DNA from: Lingula anatina
Lineage: Eukaryota; Brachiopoda; Lingulata; Lingulida; Lingulidae
Assembly (NCBI RefSeq): GCF_001039355.2
Contig: NW_019773559.1
Coordinates: 514,213-578,212, forward strand
Direction: 5' to 3'
DNA length: 64,000 bases
This document shows, one piece after another, positions 48,387-59,307 of this stretch. A program made the translations under genes and the position numbers. Position 1 is the stretch's first letter. Every line of letters starts with the position of its first letter. Under the pieces are notes generated by a model that saw nothing but the letters and a program-made list of their open reading frames with translations, ran no database searches and was not told the DNA's origin.

Positions 48387-49988
48387 ATGGCACTTTCACT
48401 CACCCAAACACTTGTTTTTGGCTTCACTTTATTTATTGTCACTAAGGCTGGCAATATTTTGATGGCACCTTATAGCCATTGTATCAACTCTCACATGATC
48501 AACCTGGAGATATTATCGTGGTACCTATCAGAGAATGGGCACAATGTCACCCTCTTAGTGCCTGAACCCTATCGTGGACCATACGTATCGTTTGATATCC
48601 AAGATACAAATATTCAAGTTTTACGATTCAAAGACCCGTCAAGTGTTGACAGAGCTACACCAAAACTCGGACGATGTGAAGGATTTGACAGTTTGGACAG
48701 CTTCCGCCGTATGGATGTGAACGGTATGAGAATGACGGAGCATAGCACATCGTTCAAAGCCACATCTGATTTGTTTGCTGACAATGCAACTTTGACGACT
48801 TTAATACGCAGTAGATTTCAAGTCGTTATTACAGATTATTTTTGGTTATGTGGCTACGCCGTCGCAGCTTATTTGAAAATCCCTCTGGTCACAGTGCAAA
48901 TGCTCCCAGGCGCTCACGTCATGCAAATCCCTGATCTATACCCAGCAATATCGTTCACTCCAGATAATTATGAAGCAATATCTGATAACATGTCCTTCTT
49001 CGAAAGAGTAAGAAATGCGTGGCAACTATTCGTCCTCCGTCCCTTGCAGCGGAAATACGTGGACTGGATATTTTATCCAAGATTTCATAAAATCATGTTA
49101 GAGCACGGATTCTCAGACCCGGATCCGAATAACGTTTTCAATAACATAACTCTTGGATTCATGAATTCAGATTTCTTGTTTGATTATCCCGGACCAGTTT
49201 ATTCCGACATGTTGTTTATAGGCGGATTTTTTAATCAGTGGGTGAGTAAGCCGAAAAAGCCTTTGTATAAGAATGTAATGGGAGTCATCGAATCTTCTGA
49301 CGAAAACGGAATAATCGTGGTGAGTTTTGGATCGATGTTACTTGATTATGAAGTCAAATGGGCCAAAGCTTTTGCTGATGCTTTTGCGCGACTACCCCAT
49401 AAAGTCATTTGGCGATATCCACAGTTGAATACACCTCCTCTCAATCTTGGCCAAAATACACTTCTCATGGAATGGCTTCCTCAACCGTATTTATTATCAC
49501 ATCCGAAAGTGAAGCTTTTCATTTCCCACTGTGGAGCTGGGGCAGCCTACGAGAGTATTTTCCATGGCGTCCCTGTTCTGGGCATTCCTTTAGCTGGAGA
49601 CCAACCAGCAAACTGCAAAAAGTTGAGCGACAGACTTTTCGTGGGAAAATGCGTTGACATATCTACATTGACTTCGGAGACTCTCTTTGCTGCAATCCAA
49701 GGATTGTTACACAATTCCACAATCAGATCAAACGCTAGGAGGGTTTCACAGATTTTTAAAGAACGTGTCACAGCGCATGGTCCGAATATTCTACGTTCAA
49801 TTAATTCCGTCTTGGCTGAAGGCGGTGCGCATTACCTTCATCCCAAAACTCGAGAGATGGTATGGTATCAAAAATACCTTATTGACCTTATAGTGGTAGT
49901 GTTTGCTGGCGTAGCAGTGTTGTCCAGCACATTTTACTACTGCCTTTGTTCATCCCCCGAGTCAAAGTCACAGAAGAAAGTTGACTGA
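48387..49988 (+). CDS. UDP-glucuronosyltransferase-family membrane glycosyltransferase
   Basis: A single-exon 533-codon gene. The enzyme transfers a sugar from a UDP-sugar donor to small lipophilic acceptors, in the ER lumen, in detoxification or hormone/pigment metabolism. Residues 1-21 are a signal peptide. The acceptor-binding half has His31 (in PYSHCIN) and Asp150 (VVITDYF) at the places of the catalytic His-Asp pair. The donor-binding half has VVSFGSM and the UGT signature at 378-406, FISHCGAG...GIPLAGDQ; one signature position that is normally Ser/Thr/Gly is Ala. Residues 497-521 form a membrane span and the protein ends KKVD, a KKxx ER-retrieval signal. Length is typical (about 530). 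Invertebrate UGTs are large families, so the acceptor and exact orthologue cannot be assigned. A polyadenylation-like AATAAA is at about 50164. Confidence 0.95.
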   Translation: MALSLTQTLVFGFTLFIVTKAGNILMAPYSHCINSHMINLEILSWYLSENGHNVTLLVPEPYRGPYVSFDIQDTNIQVLRFKDPSSVDRATPKLGRCEGFDSLDSFRRMDVNGMRMTEHSTSFKATSDLFADNATLTTLIRSRFQVVITDYFWLCGYAVAAYLKIPLVTVQMLPGAHVMQIPDLYPAISFTPDNYEAISDNMSFFERVRNAWQLFVLRPLQRKYVDWIFYPRFHKIMLEHGFSDPDPNNVFNNITLGFMNSDFLFDYPGPVYSDMLFIGGFFNQWVSKPKKPLYKNVMGVIESSDENGIIVVSFGSMLLDYEVKWAKAFADAFARLPHKVIWRYPQLNTPPLNLGQNTLLMEWLPQPYLLSHPKVKLFISHCGAGAAYESIFHGVPVLGIPLAGDQPANCKKLSDRLFVGKCVDISTLTSETLFAAIQGLLHNSTIRSNARRVSQIFKERVTAHGPNILRSINSVLAEGGAHYLHPKTREMVWYQKYLIDLIVVVFAGVAVLSSTFYYCLCSSPESKSQKKVD

Positions 49989-50528
49989 GGATTATAATAT
50001 TATTATATATATTTTTTGTATTATGTATTATTTGTTTATTATCCATTTTCATAGAAAACAAATAGGAGCTGAAGGACCTGGATGACCATAACATGAGTCA
50101 AAAGGATGTCGCCATATGAAATTTAATAATACATAAAAATTTTGATAAAATGAACAAATAAGAAATAAATACACCTTTGAAAATATTCAGGCTGTGAACA
50201 GTCATTTTCCTTGGATGCATATGAGAAGTATTAGGCCTTCAAACAGAAAAACAACAACAATAATAATAAAATAAGTTTTCCCATGAAAACTCGAATAGTT
50301 TTCTCTTGAACAGTAATTTACATTCAGCCCAAAACCATAGAGAAAATAACGATGTAGCATTTTCAACTGGATTTCTCAGTTTTTTGGAAAAAATTAACCT
50401 TTTATGACCAAAATGCAGAAAACATGACGCAAGAGTGATTTAACAAGCAGATTCAGTTCTCACTCCTTTAAGTCCTTTCAACAAACATTTGTGTTAGATT
50501 GGTTTCTCATATGATCCTACTACAGCAA

Positions 50529-50845
50529 TTACTCCCAGGCTTTTTTGTTATTTAAATGTTCTAACTGATCTTCAAGAGATCTATGTTGACAAAATTTTTG
50601 TCTTTTTTCTTCCACAATTTTTGCTTTAAAATTCACTCTGCTGGCATTTTCTTTTCCCAGAGCTGCCATGTGTCCATATTCTTGCTCCTGGACAAAAAGA
50701 ATAATATTGATAACTTGATAAGTAAAGCATAGTTATCTTTCAGTGCTTAAATATCTTAAAATTGTATGAACAATATCATCTTATATTGTCAGCTTCATGT
50801 AGACTTTTTCAAGCCACAAGCAGTTTGCTCTAGCTATTTAAACAC

Positions 50846-50897
<52 letters not shown>

Positions 50898-51003
50898 TAT
50901 ATATGGTTTCTCTAGAATGTCCAGATTCCTTTTTTGGAGGAAAACATCTTCCACCACTTGCATCTTTATTTTAGGTGTGACTTGGGGAATGATCCGATGT
51001 TTC
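50529..51003 (-). CDS. last two exons of an unrecognised gene
   Basis: Exon 51003-50892 (phase 1 at its start) joins exon 50687-50529 in phase 0, giving about 89 residues that end in LNNKKAWE and a stop. The sequence is charged and helical-looking (KHRIIPQVTPKIKMQVVEDV; KAKIVEEKRQKFCQHRSLED), with the flavour of small axonemal or cytoskeletal proteins, but I cannot assign a family. Both acceptors have pyrimidine tracts. The donor after 50892 runs straight into a (TA)n tract. Earlier exons should lie further right, up to about 53 kb, and were not found; the gene is probably divergent from MRPL44. Confidence 0.65.
50848..50890. repeat. (TA)n microsatellite at a splice donor
   Basis: About 43 bases of pure TA. 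On the minus strand the intron following exon 51003-50892 begins GTATATATATA, so the repeat occupies the first bases of that intron. Confidence 0.95.
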
Positions 51004-52359
51004 CTGAAAGCAAAATACCAGTATCATTTCAATGAGAAGGACACCATTATCTATTTTTAAAACCCTTAATTGGTGACCAAAAATAAAACCCCTTTCAGTC
51101 TTGTATACAAGTTTAAAATCAACCTTTTCTTTCTTCAGTAAAATTAATTAAAAAATAAAGTAAAACAATTCATTAACGAGTTTAATCATTTTATATTTTA
51201 ATTCAGTACCATTTGTTTATACAATGTTGACAGAGAAAAAGTGAAGCTGATTCTCAGATTTAATTGCTGTTTCAATTTAATTTTGAATTTTAAAGTTTAT
51301 AGTCAGAGGTACGTTTTGCAAGCTTCCACACCATTGTGGCATATGTAGGGCAATTTTATTACATTACCGTGAAAGTTAACTTTTTTACATTATGAAAGAC
51401 TGCTGAGGTATTCAAGTCATTTTATGTGGTTTTTAGGTTCATTAACCAATCAAGGGCTACAAACAGAATGTGGTTACAAATAGTTAAATGCCTTTAGAAG
51501 TAATCACTATTACTAATTCCTGCGTGCCAATGATTTTCTTCACAGCACTCTTTCTAAGTCCTTTTATTCTATGTTGATAAAACACAAACATCTGCCTTAG
51601 CGTAAAACATACATACATAACATCACTCACCCACATGTACAGAAATACCTAAATTCATAATTTGACGTTTAACTCTTGAAAACAAAAATAAATCATGATT
51701 TTATTTCAGAATTTGAGGCCAGTTTGTTAAAATTGACCTATCATAGGCTCCCAGCTTCCTTGACACAACCTCATTGAGGTTATCACACAATACAATATGA
51801 GGTATGTTTCTCTTCCAAATAAGATCTTGGTGGAATTGTTTCACCCTAATTTATATATCACTGATGAAAAGCTGCATTTAGTGGAATCTAGCTAAAAACA
51901 AGAAAAAAATCACATCCCCATGACTTTGCCATTTGTCTTAACAACTGTACCAAGAAAAATAATCACTTTAAAAAATTTTGTCTTTGATTATGTCCATCTT
52001 ATTGTTTGGCAATTGACAGTTTATATGTACCCTTGAAGTTCTTTGACAAAAATGAGCATTAACAACTACATATGTTGCTGTACTTCTGTTATCTTTAGCA
52101 ATTTCGTTCATGGTTGCTACATCTATTGTCTTTTTTATTATTAATTTTTTTAGTTTTTTAGTTATTGTCCTATACTTACTGCAGAGAAAAAATCTACCAT
52201 GCGACACATAGCTTTTTGTGGATTAACTATATGCATTAATTTCAAAGTCTTGCTATATGGCGAATAAAAACGTAAATAAATTGTTAGAGTATGACCCCAA
52301 CCATACCAGCATACTCGAAGTACATGTAGAAGTAACCCTGATGTAAGGTACTCTGACTG
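51004..52359. other. intron or intergenic DNA, nothing recognised
   Basis: Probably mostly an intron of the minus-strand gene ending at 50529. The 79-codon frame at 52207-51968 is lysine-rich and has no supporting splice structure. Confidence 0.45.
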
Positions 52360-52790
52360 CTCATCTAAGACTGCATTCCCAGAGATTTAGATTGATCCAT
52401 CTGGATCAATCTAACTCCCTGGGGGTTCACGCTAAATTGCTGTCAGCCCTGCGCGCACCATAGTTACTAAGTAATTACCCCCTCACAGCTTTTAGTAGGG
52501 GGGACAGACATTAAAGCCTGTAAAGCTGACACCAATCTAGTGAGACTCCCCAGGGGGATAGATCGATCTAAATCTCTATGGGAATGGGGTCTATGAGACC
52601 ATTCACACAGATATTTAGATCGATCCATCCCCCTGGCGAGCTTAAGCCGGCTAAGCTGACAGTAATCTAGTGAGACTCCCCACAGGGATAGATCGATCTA
52701 AAATCTATGGGAATGGGGTCTAAAATCTCTGGATCGATCTAAATTGCTGGGAATGCACCCTAAATCTGTGGGAACCCAGTCTAAGCTTAA
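52360..52790. mobile_element. composite foldback element cluster
   Basis: Several inverted blocks alternate here: GACTGCATTCCCAGAGATTT near the left end, facing TCTGTGGGAACCCAGTCTA and GCTGGGAATGCACCC near the right. Internal copies of GATCGATC, and of AATCTAGTGAGACTCCCCA at about 52534 and 52665, are present. It looks like two or more related MITEs inserted into or next to each other. The ends are tentative. Confidence 0.7.
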
Positions 52791-53211
52791 GTTCTTACGT
52801 TAGTTGACATTCGCGCAAAGTTTGGTCTTCTAATTATTTTATGGCAAATACTAGGATGCCAGTGACCGCTTTGACTGAGCCATGTACGTTTAAAATATAA
52901 CATTAACCCAATCCCTTACCCTCTATGCCGCATTCCGCTGATTTTTGTTATACGTTTGTAAAACCCGAGGACCCCTGTAAGGTGCATGTTGACTCCACGG
53001 TGTTCAGCGAGAGACAGGAAAATAGTTTCGCATTATTTTGCATCCAATAATAAATCTTTTTCTGTTTATTTTGAGATATTTTGATATTGATATGATAGAA
53101 TCGTTTTCTATTTATTAGAAATTATATGTTAATTAATATCAATTGCATGTTAACTATCATAAAAATATTTCGAAAATATATAGCAATGTTTTACATGGCC
53201 AGATAAACGGC

Positions 53212-56200
53212 ATGGCTTCTTTTTCAGGAATGTGTACTTGTGGTCAAGTTTTGAATAAATCCAGGGTATTTTTAAACAGGATTTCACCAAGTACAGTAAC
53301 AGGTAAAATGATGACTACATTTCCGTATTAATGCAGTAAGACTTAAAAAACATCCACTTGTAGGTCGGATTTTATTGACTTAAGAGCATGAAACGTTCAA
53401 AGTTGTCTGAAACGGTGAAAGTGCACTCTGTGGTGGGCAGAGACCACGTAATAATTCGCCATTGACGACCATACTAACATATACCTGCAAAACTGCCTGA
53501 ATAAAATAATTCAGTGAAACATTTCTTACCCCCACGACCAGAGACACCTTGATTTTAACTTTAATGACAAAAATATACCATGACTACCAAATTTTCTTAC
53601 AGGCAGCACTCAAACACACGTACCCCTAAATTTGTAAACAAAACGCTGCACCTCTGCCTTTCCTCAGCTATCTACCCCAGAGGTCACACAGTGCACTACA
53701 CCTCTTCCAGGTCCTGGAAAAATGGTTGACACCAATATTAACTCCAGCAACCCAGTGTGAATGTCAGAAGAAATTGCAAAAAAGAAAAAAAAATCACTTT
53801 TTATTTAATCAAAGCATTACATTTGCACTAAATCCCATAAGCCCTCCAAAATTACATATCCCCACTGCAGGAACTAGCAAAGGGGACAGCAGTAATTAAT
53901 ATTAAGACTATCTTTGGTATTCCATACAGACATCTTATGTAGGGATAAATTGTAGTCACTTCAAGTTTCAGTGCTTCCTTGGTAATTGATCATAGCCACC
54001 GGGTTGGACTTGTTTTAGAAATTTATAAATTAAGCTGAAAAATGCATCTATAAAGATCACTAAAACTAGGTTTGAAATGCGTGGGACCTTTCGGCTTATG
54101 CATCCTCTTCATGGACTGTTTCAAGAATAAAAACACCTAATTGCTATTTGCGATCTCAAGCCATGAGTTTGTGATAGTAAATGCTTAATTAATAACTTAA
54201 ATTGCAGTTGCATGGTACAAATATAAAATACTAGTTGGGAGCATGGCAACCTAAATCAATCACCTAGTTCAGCATGTTCTGTATGAGAGATTTTCACTCT
54301 TGTTTTAATACAGGGCATGAATGCTACGTAATAGAAATGCATTGATGGGCATAAGTAAATTACAAACTTAACTTCGATGTGGTACTTTCCATATTTGAAT
54401 TTTAAATATTAAATCTAATGACATTTTATCTTAATTGCAACAGAACATATTGAGATATTAGCACCAGTAAAATCACTATCCCACAGCAGACAGACAGAGT
54501 TTTTTATCTTTACTTAATGTCCAATTCATTATGAAAAATTTTTTTATGTTGTGAAAATATCATGGAAATATTGATTAAAATTTCAGCACACCGGGGTATT
54601 CATTCAAGAAAAAGACATATAAAGCCACTGTTACTTCAACTGTACAACAGGCGAATAAAGGAAGGACCAGTGCCAGAAGAACCAAGATCATCTTGGCTCA
54701 ACTGGTATGCAAAACAAAATTTGCAAGCTATTTATTTTGGCTTAATTCACATAAAGTGTCTTACTATACATGTATTTTATTGAGTAATGTGAAAGATTAA
54801 CATTTGTTTAGTTTTTTTTATTATATCATTTGTCATATGAAGCTGCACAAGCAGCACAAGATGGTCTTTGTTAAAAATTTAATATATGAACCAAACAACT
54901 GGAATAAGAGAAAGTAAGGGTTGCAACAAGAGAAGGTGCCTTAAATTGCTAATTGTAAAGTTCAGCAGTTTCAACACTTTTTAAGATATTGAAATGAAAT
55001 TTAGGATATATTATGAAAGTGATGGATTTAATAATAATGAAAATTTATACCTTTCTTAGGCACACCCAAAAAACTAAAATCTTTAGTAAAAAAAAAAAAA
55101 TGCCATGCTGGCCTATGTGACTTCTGACAGGTGCTAATGTCTGGCAGTTTTGACACCTCAGCATGTGCTTTTGAATTTATGATAATATCAAAACTGTTTC
55201 ACTTTAACACTTAACAATTTTCAGGATTGACTAAAAATAATGGATCAAAAGTCTTTGCAAAATTTTAATTTAGAAGCTTTTTGAACTTTTGGAGTTATTT
55301 TAACTTAATAATTAGTAACGTTTTTTTAACCACCTGATACGTATGTCAACTGGAGAATGACAATTATAATCATTATGGCAAGAATGTATTTAAAGTTAAC
55401 TGTGAATCCTTTAGAAGATATTAATAAAAAATTGATTTCTTATGAATGCTTATATTGAGATTGGTCCTTTAAATTTTTAACTTTTAGGAACTTTGATGCA
55501 GAGTTGTATGCATTTGGGAAAAGGCTTGGTGAGGAGTTTACTGACAGCACACTCAAAAAGGCATTTACTCACAGGTATAATTTGACAGTCCTAATTGATT
55601 TTTCCCAATGATCGATAGTTTCGAAAGTTTTAAGAGAGAGAGTGTGTGGTATTGAAGATGTTGAGTAATAATATTTACAATCGTGTATAATAATAATATC
55701 TCTTTTATACGGATTTCAGATAAGAAGGATATAAAAGTTAACTAAACATGTTAATACTTGTGGAAATCAGTCAGATAAACACAATAATGTTTTCATATTT
55801 GGAAAGGCCTTTAAAACAATTCATCTAAAAGTCATGCTTGAGTAAAACAATTGATATAGGTAGGATTCTTTTTAGTTTTTTAGTCTGTTTCTTTGCAGAT
55901 ATATATAATTACATTTTTAGATGACTGAATTGAAGCAGATGATATTATTGAATTTGATTTTCATTAATATTATAATTCAATTCTTCAAGGTCATTTGTAG
56001 AAAAAGAGCAGTCAAAGATACAAGACAGTTTCGAAGGGGATGAGGGTTTGCTTGATTTTCAAAGTAATGAAGATCTTATAAGCAGTGGTATGTTGTTTTT
56101 TCACAGATACAGCATCTGAATAATTTTCCGATGGTGAATGCTTTTCATACTACTAGTGCATCGTCTTTAACAAACAATTTTTTTCTGGTAAACAAAGCAG

Positions 56201-58721
56201 TTATATTTATGACTTGAAATGTTTGGGAAAATTCAAGAAGATCTCTTTTGTGAACAGTAAAAGTATAGATCAAAGCTCAAACTTGAATTTTAGATAAGCA
56301 AAGTATTTATTTTGTTGAATCATTTATAGACATAGTGGAGAGAAGATTTATCATATGTTTGTGATATATTCAGGCATGACACTCATAAGTGATTATATAA
56401 AGGCATACCTGAGGCATCACTATCCAAGTTTTCCTGAGGAAGGGATAAGGTATGTGTATTTATAAATTTATGATATTTCAAAACATTGAATTGAGATAGC
56501 TTTAAGACCATGGGTCTTCATATTTGCACTATTTTTCAATATGTTACACATACACACACACACAGTCAATATCTTTTAAAGCTAGTGTGTGATTGTATTT
56601 TGGCATAAAAACCAAATTTATCTCATTGGTTTATTCTAGTGCAGTCCATGACTACCTGACAACAGATGAACTTTTAGCTTACATTGCTCTGAATATTGGG
56701 ATCAAAGATCTTATTTTGTCAGCAGTAAGTCCTTGATTTTCATTACAAGTATGCATTTGCTTTGCTTTTATGAGTGTGCCTTGTTCATGTGTGTATGCTT
56801 TATGTGTGATTCATGGTTTTGTTCTGGTCCTGATTGTGAAAAAGTCCAGAACCCAACTGGACGAAGTGCAGCCAGAAGTCATCTGAAATGCATCAGTTGA
56901 TGTCACCATACAACTAATTCAATGCACATGAGATTCCAAAGCCTGAAGCACAGTTGGGTCTCTTTATGTAATGTGGTCCACCAGTGATGTCAGATAATGC
57001 AGTTAAGGTGTTTTTTTTTAAAGTTTGTTGAACATGGACTAAGACTTAAAGGAAGATTTATATTGTCTCCGTTTTATAAAGAAAGGCTTTCAAAACAGCA
57101 GTGGGGATACAATGCTTTCAGATCACAAGTGGGGTTTAAGCAGATTCCAAACAGTCATTCAGAATGTTAAAATAGTTCTCTCTCTCTCTGAAGATTTCTG
57201 AAGTTGACTTAACCATTATTATGTTTGTTCTAAGTTCCCTAAAGATTTTACAAGGAGGTATTTTTGTAAAACTGTAGTCAAGTAATTTGTTCTTTTCTGC
57301 ATTTAGGATTTTCCTGCGAGTGAAGAAACATTAAGCAAGACGTTTCAGGCAGTAGTTGGAGCACTGGCTCATGACCAGGTACATGACACATACAATCAAT
57401 GCCTTGTCATTACAATGATACAAACACATCTTTTATTTTTCAATCAGTTTTGGTCTCAAAAGTAATTATGCTGTTAAAAAAAGGCATTTTTGTGGAAGTG
57501 TCATGAATATGAATATAGATATTACAATTAAGTTAAAACTGTATCAAGTTCTGAAGAATTATTTTTATTTTTTATTTATTATTTTTGAAATCTAAAGAAC
57601 TGTTATGTTTTTACATTTTATGGCATTATGGCATATCCAAATTGTGCATTATCTTGCAATTCAATGCCAATGTATGTTTTGTTTTATGCCAAAGGGTATG
57701 GAGAGGGCTGAGTTGTTCGTACAGGATTTTGTGTTGACCCAGTTAATAGGCAAAGATATCAATGAGATGTGGTCCATTGTCAACCCAATGGGTGTTTTAG
57801 TGAACATTTTACAAAAACAAGAAAGAGGAGGACCAGAACCTAGGTATGGTAGAAAAATATGTTGTCAGTAGACTTAACTGGCCTATGTGAGTACATTATT
57901 CAGTATTTCTTTCTAAAGATTATAATATCTGTCAATATTTTTTAAGATTTATTAAGTCTATTAATTCTTGGTTCTCAATCAAATACACTGACTGAAACAG
58001 TCAAGGTGCAGGTTGAATAATTTCTTTTGTTATTTCATCTCTTACCTTATTGAATACCAGCCAAGGTGATTTCTTTTATGTGATATATTTATTGCTTTCC
58101 AGGTTACTGTTTCAGTCTGGACAGAAATCTATTCTGTCTGTGTATGTTGTTGGTATTTACAGTGACAAAGAGTTGATTGGGCAAGGTGAGATTTCTACTA
58201 AGCTAGCTAGGAGATGATGCAATAAAAGTCTGTATGAAACTTGCATAATATGATATTCATTTGTTAGGTATTGATAACCCAAAATAAGAAGACGAAAAGT
58301 GAAATCATGATGGAATGTTTGCAATATTTTTTGAGAGAGCAGAGAAGTCAATATATTTTACATGCCGCTCAATGTAATTGTGTATTGCCAAATTGTGAGT
58401 GGATCTGCACCCATGACCTTCTAATTTGATATTAGCTCATAAGTAGTTATGACATTCCTATGCATTTCATTTGTGCTAAAAGGTGCTATTTAAAAACGTG
58501 TTGGATATTTGTATTTCTGTGTAGCTCCCGGAGAAACGCCAACAATTGCAGAAGAAATGGCAGCTGTGGACGCATTAAAACGACTATTCAGCACCGAAGA
58601 CTGCAGGACGCCTCTCTCTTATGGAGACAAGGGAAGAAAACTTCATATTGACAGAAACTCTGAGAATCCAAAGCTACAAAATTATGTTGAATTAAAAGAA
58701 GTCGAGGAAGCTTCCAGTTGA
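53212..58721 (+). CDS. MRPL44: mitochondrial ribosomal protein L44
   Basis: Ten exons: 53212-53302, 54587-54704, 55488-55574, 55990-56087, 56374-56449, 56640-56724, 57307-57378, 57695-57843, 58103-58185 and 58525-58721; 351 codons plus stop, phases consistent (vertebrate protein 332 aa). It is a structural protein of the large mitochondrial ribosomal subunit, with an RNase III-like domain that has lost nuclease function and a C-terminal double-stranded-RNA-binding domain. Diagnostic segments are AELYAFGKRLGEEF, PSFPEEGI, LFVQDFVLTQLIGKDINEMW, NPMGVLV, SVYVVGIYSDKELIGQAPGE and the EEMAAVDALKRLF helix. The Arg/Lys-rich N-terminus (residues ~1-60) fits a mitochondrial targeting sequence. The Met at 53212 is the start chosen; a later in-frame Met at residue 7 and an upstream one at 53143 are alternatives. 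AATAAA occurs near 58979 and 59108. The gene is convergent with the coiled-coil gene, about 590 bp between stop codons. Confidence 0.95.
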
Positions 58722-59307
58722 TAAATGAAGGGCTCACTGGAATATACTCGATTTTCGTTTGCCATATGCTGGACTAAAACGAATGATTGGATAGATTTGT
58801 TTGACCTATAATTACAATGACTCTGCCAGAGCAAAATTGCCACGCCTTTGAAAATTGGTAATAAATGGATTTAAGACCAGACTTGAACCACATTTTGTAA
58901 ATACCAGCTGTAGATTATCTTTGAGCAAACAAAATTATCATCTGAAAAAATTATTTGCGTTTATTCTGTAAAATAGAAAATAAAAATGTATATAAAATCT
59001 TCAGTATAACAATTTAATACAGAGACCTGCTTTGATGTGTATTGAGATCTTCAAATGTCAGTATTACACATACTGGAACTATAATAATTTCAGCAGCTCT
59101 TTTCTTCAAATAAAAAACGTTAGATAAAATTGCTGCGTAGGTTGTGATTGAGGAAGACGACGGTTTGTTAACAACTATGTTATATCACGTTATGAATTGT
59201 GTTATCGTTAAAAACTGCCTCAAGTGATTGCGTAGCATGCTAATAACATCCTCTCATTGAAACGATGTAACATGGAAGACCTTGAGGATGACAAATTATT
59301 AAGAATG

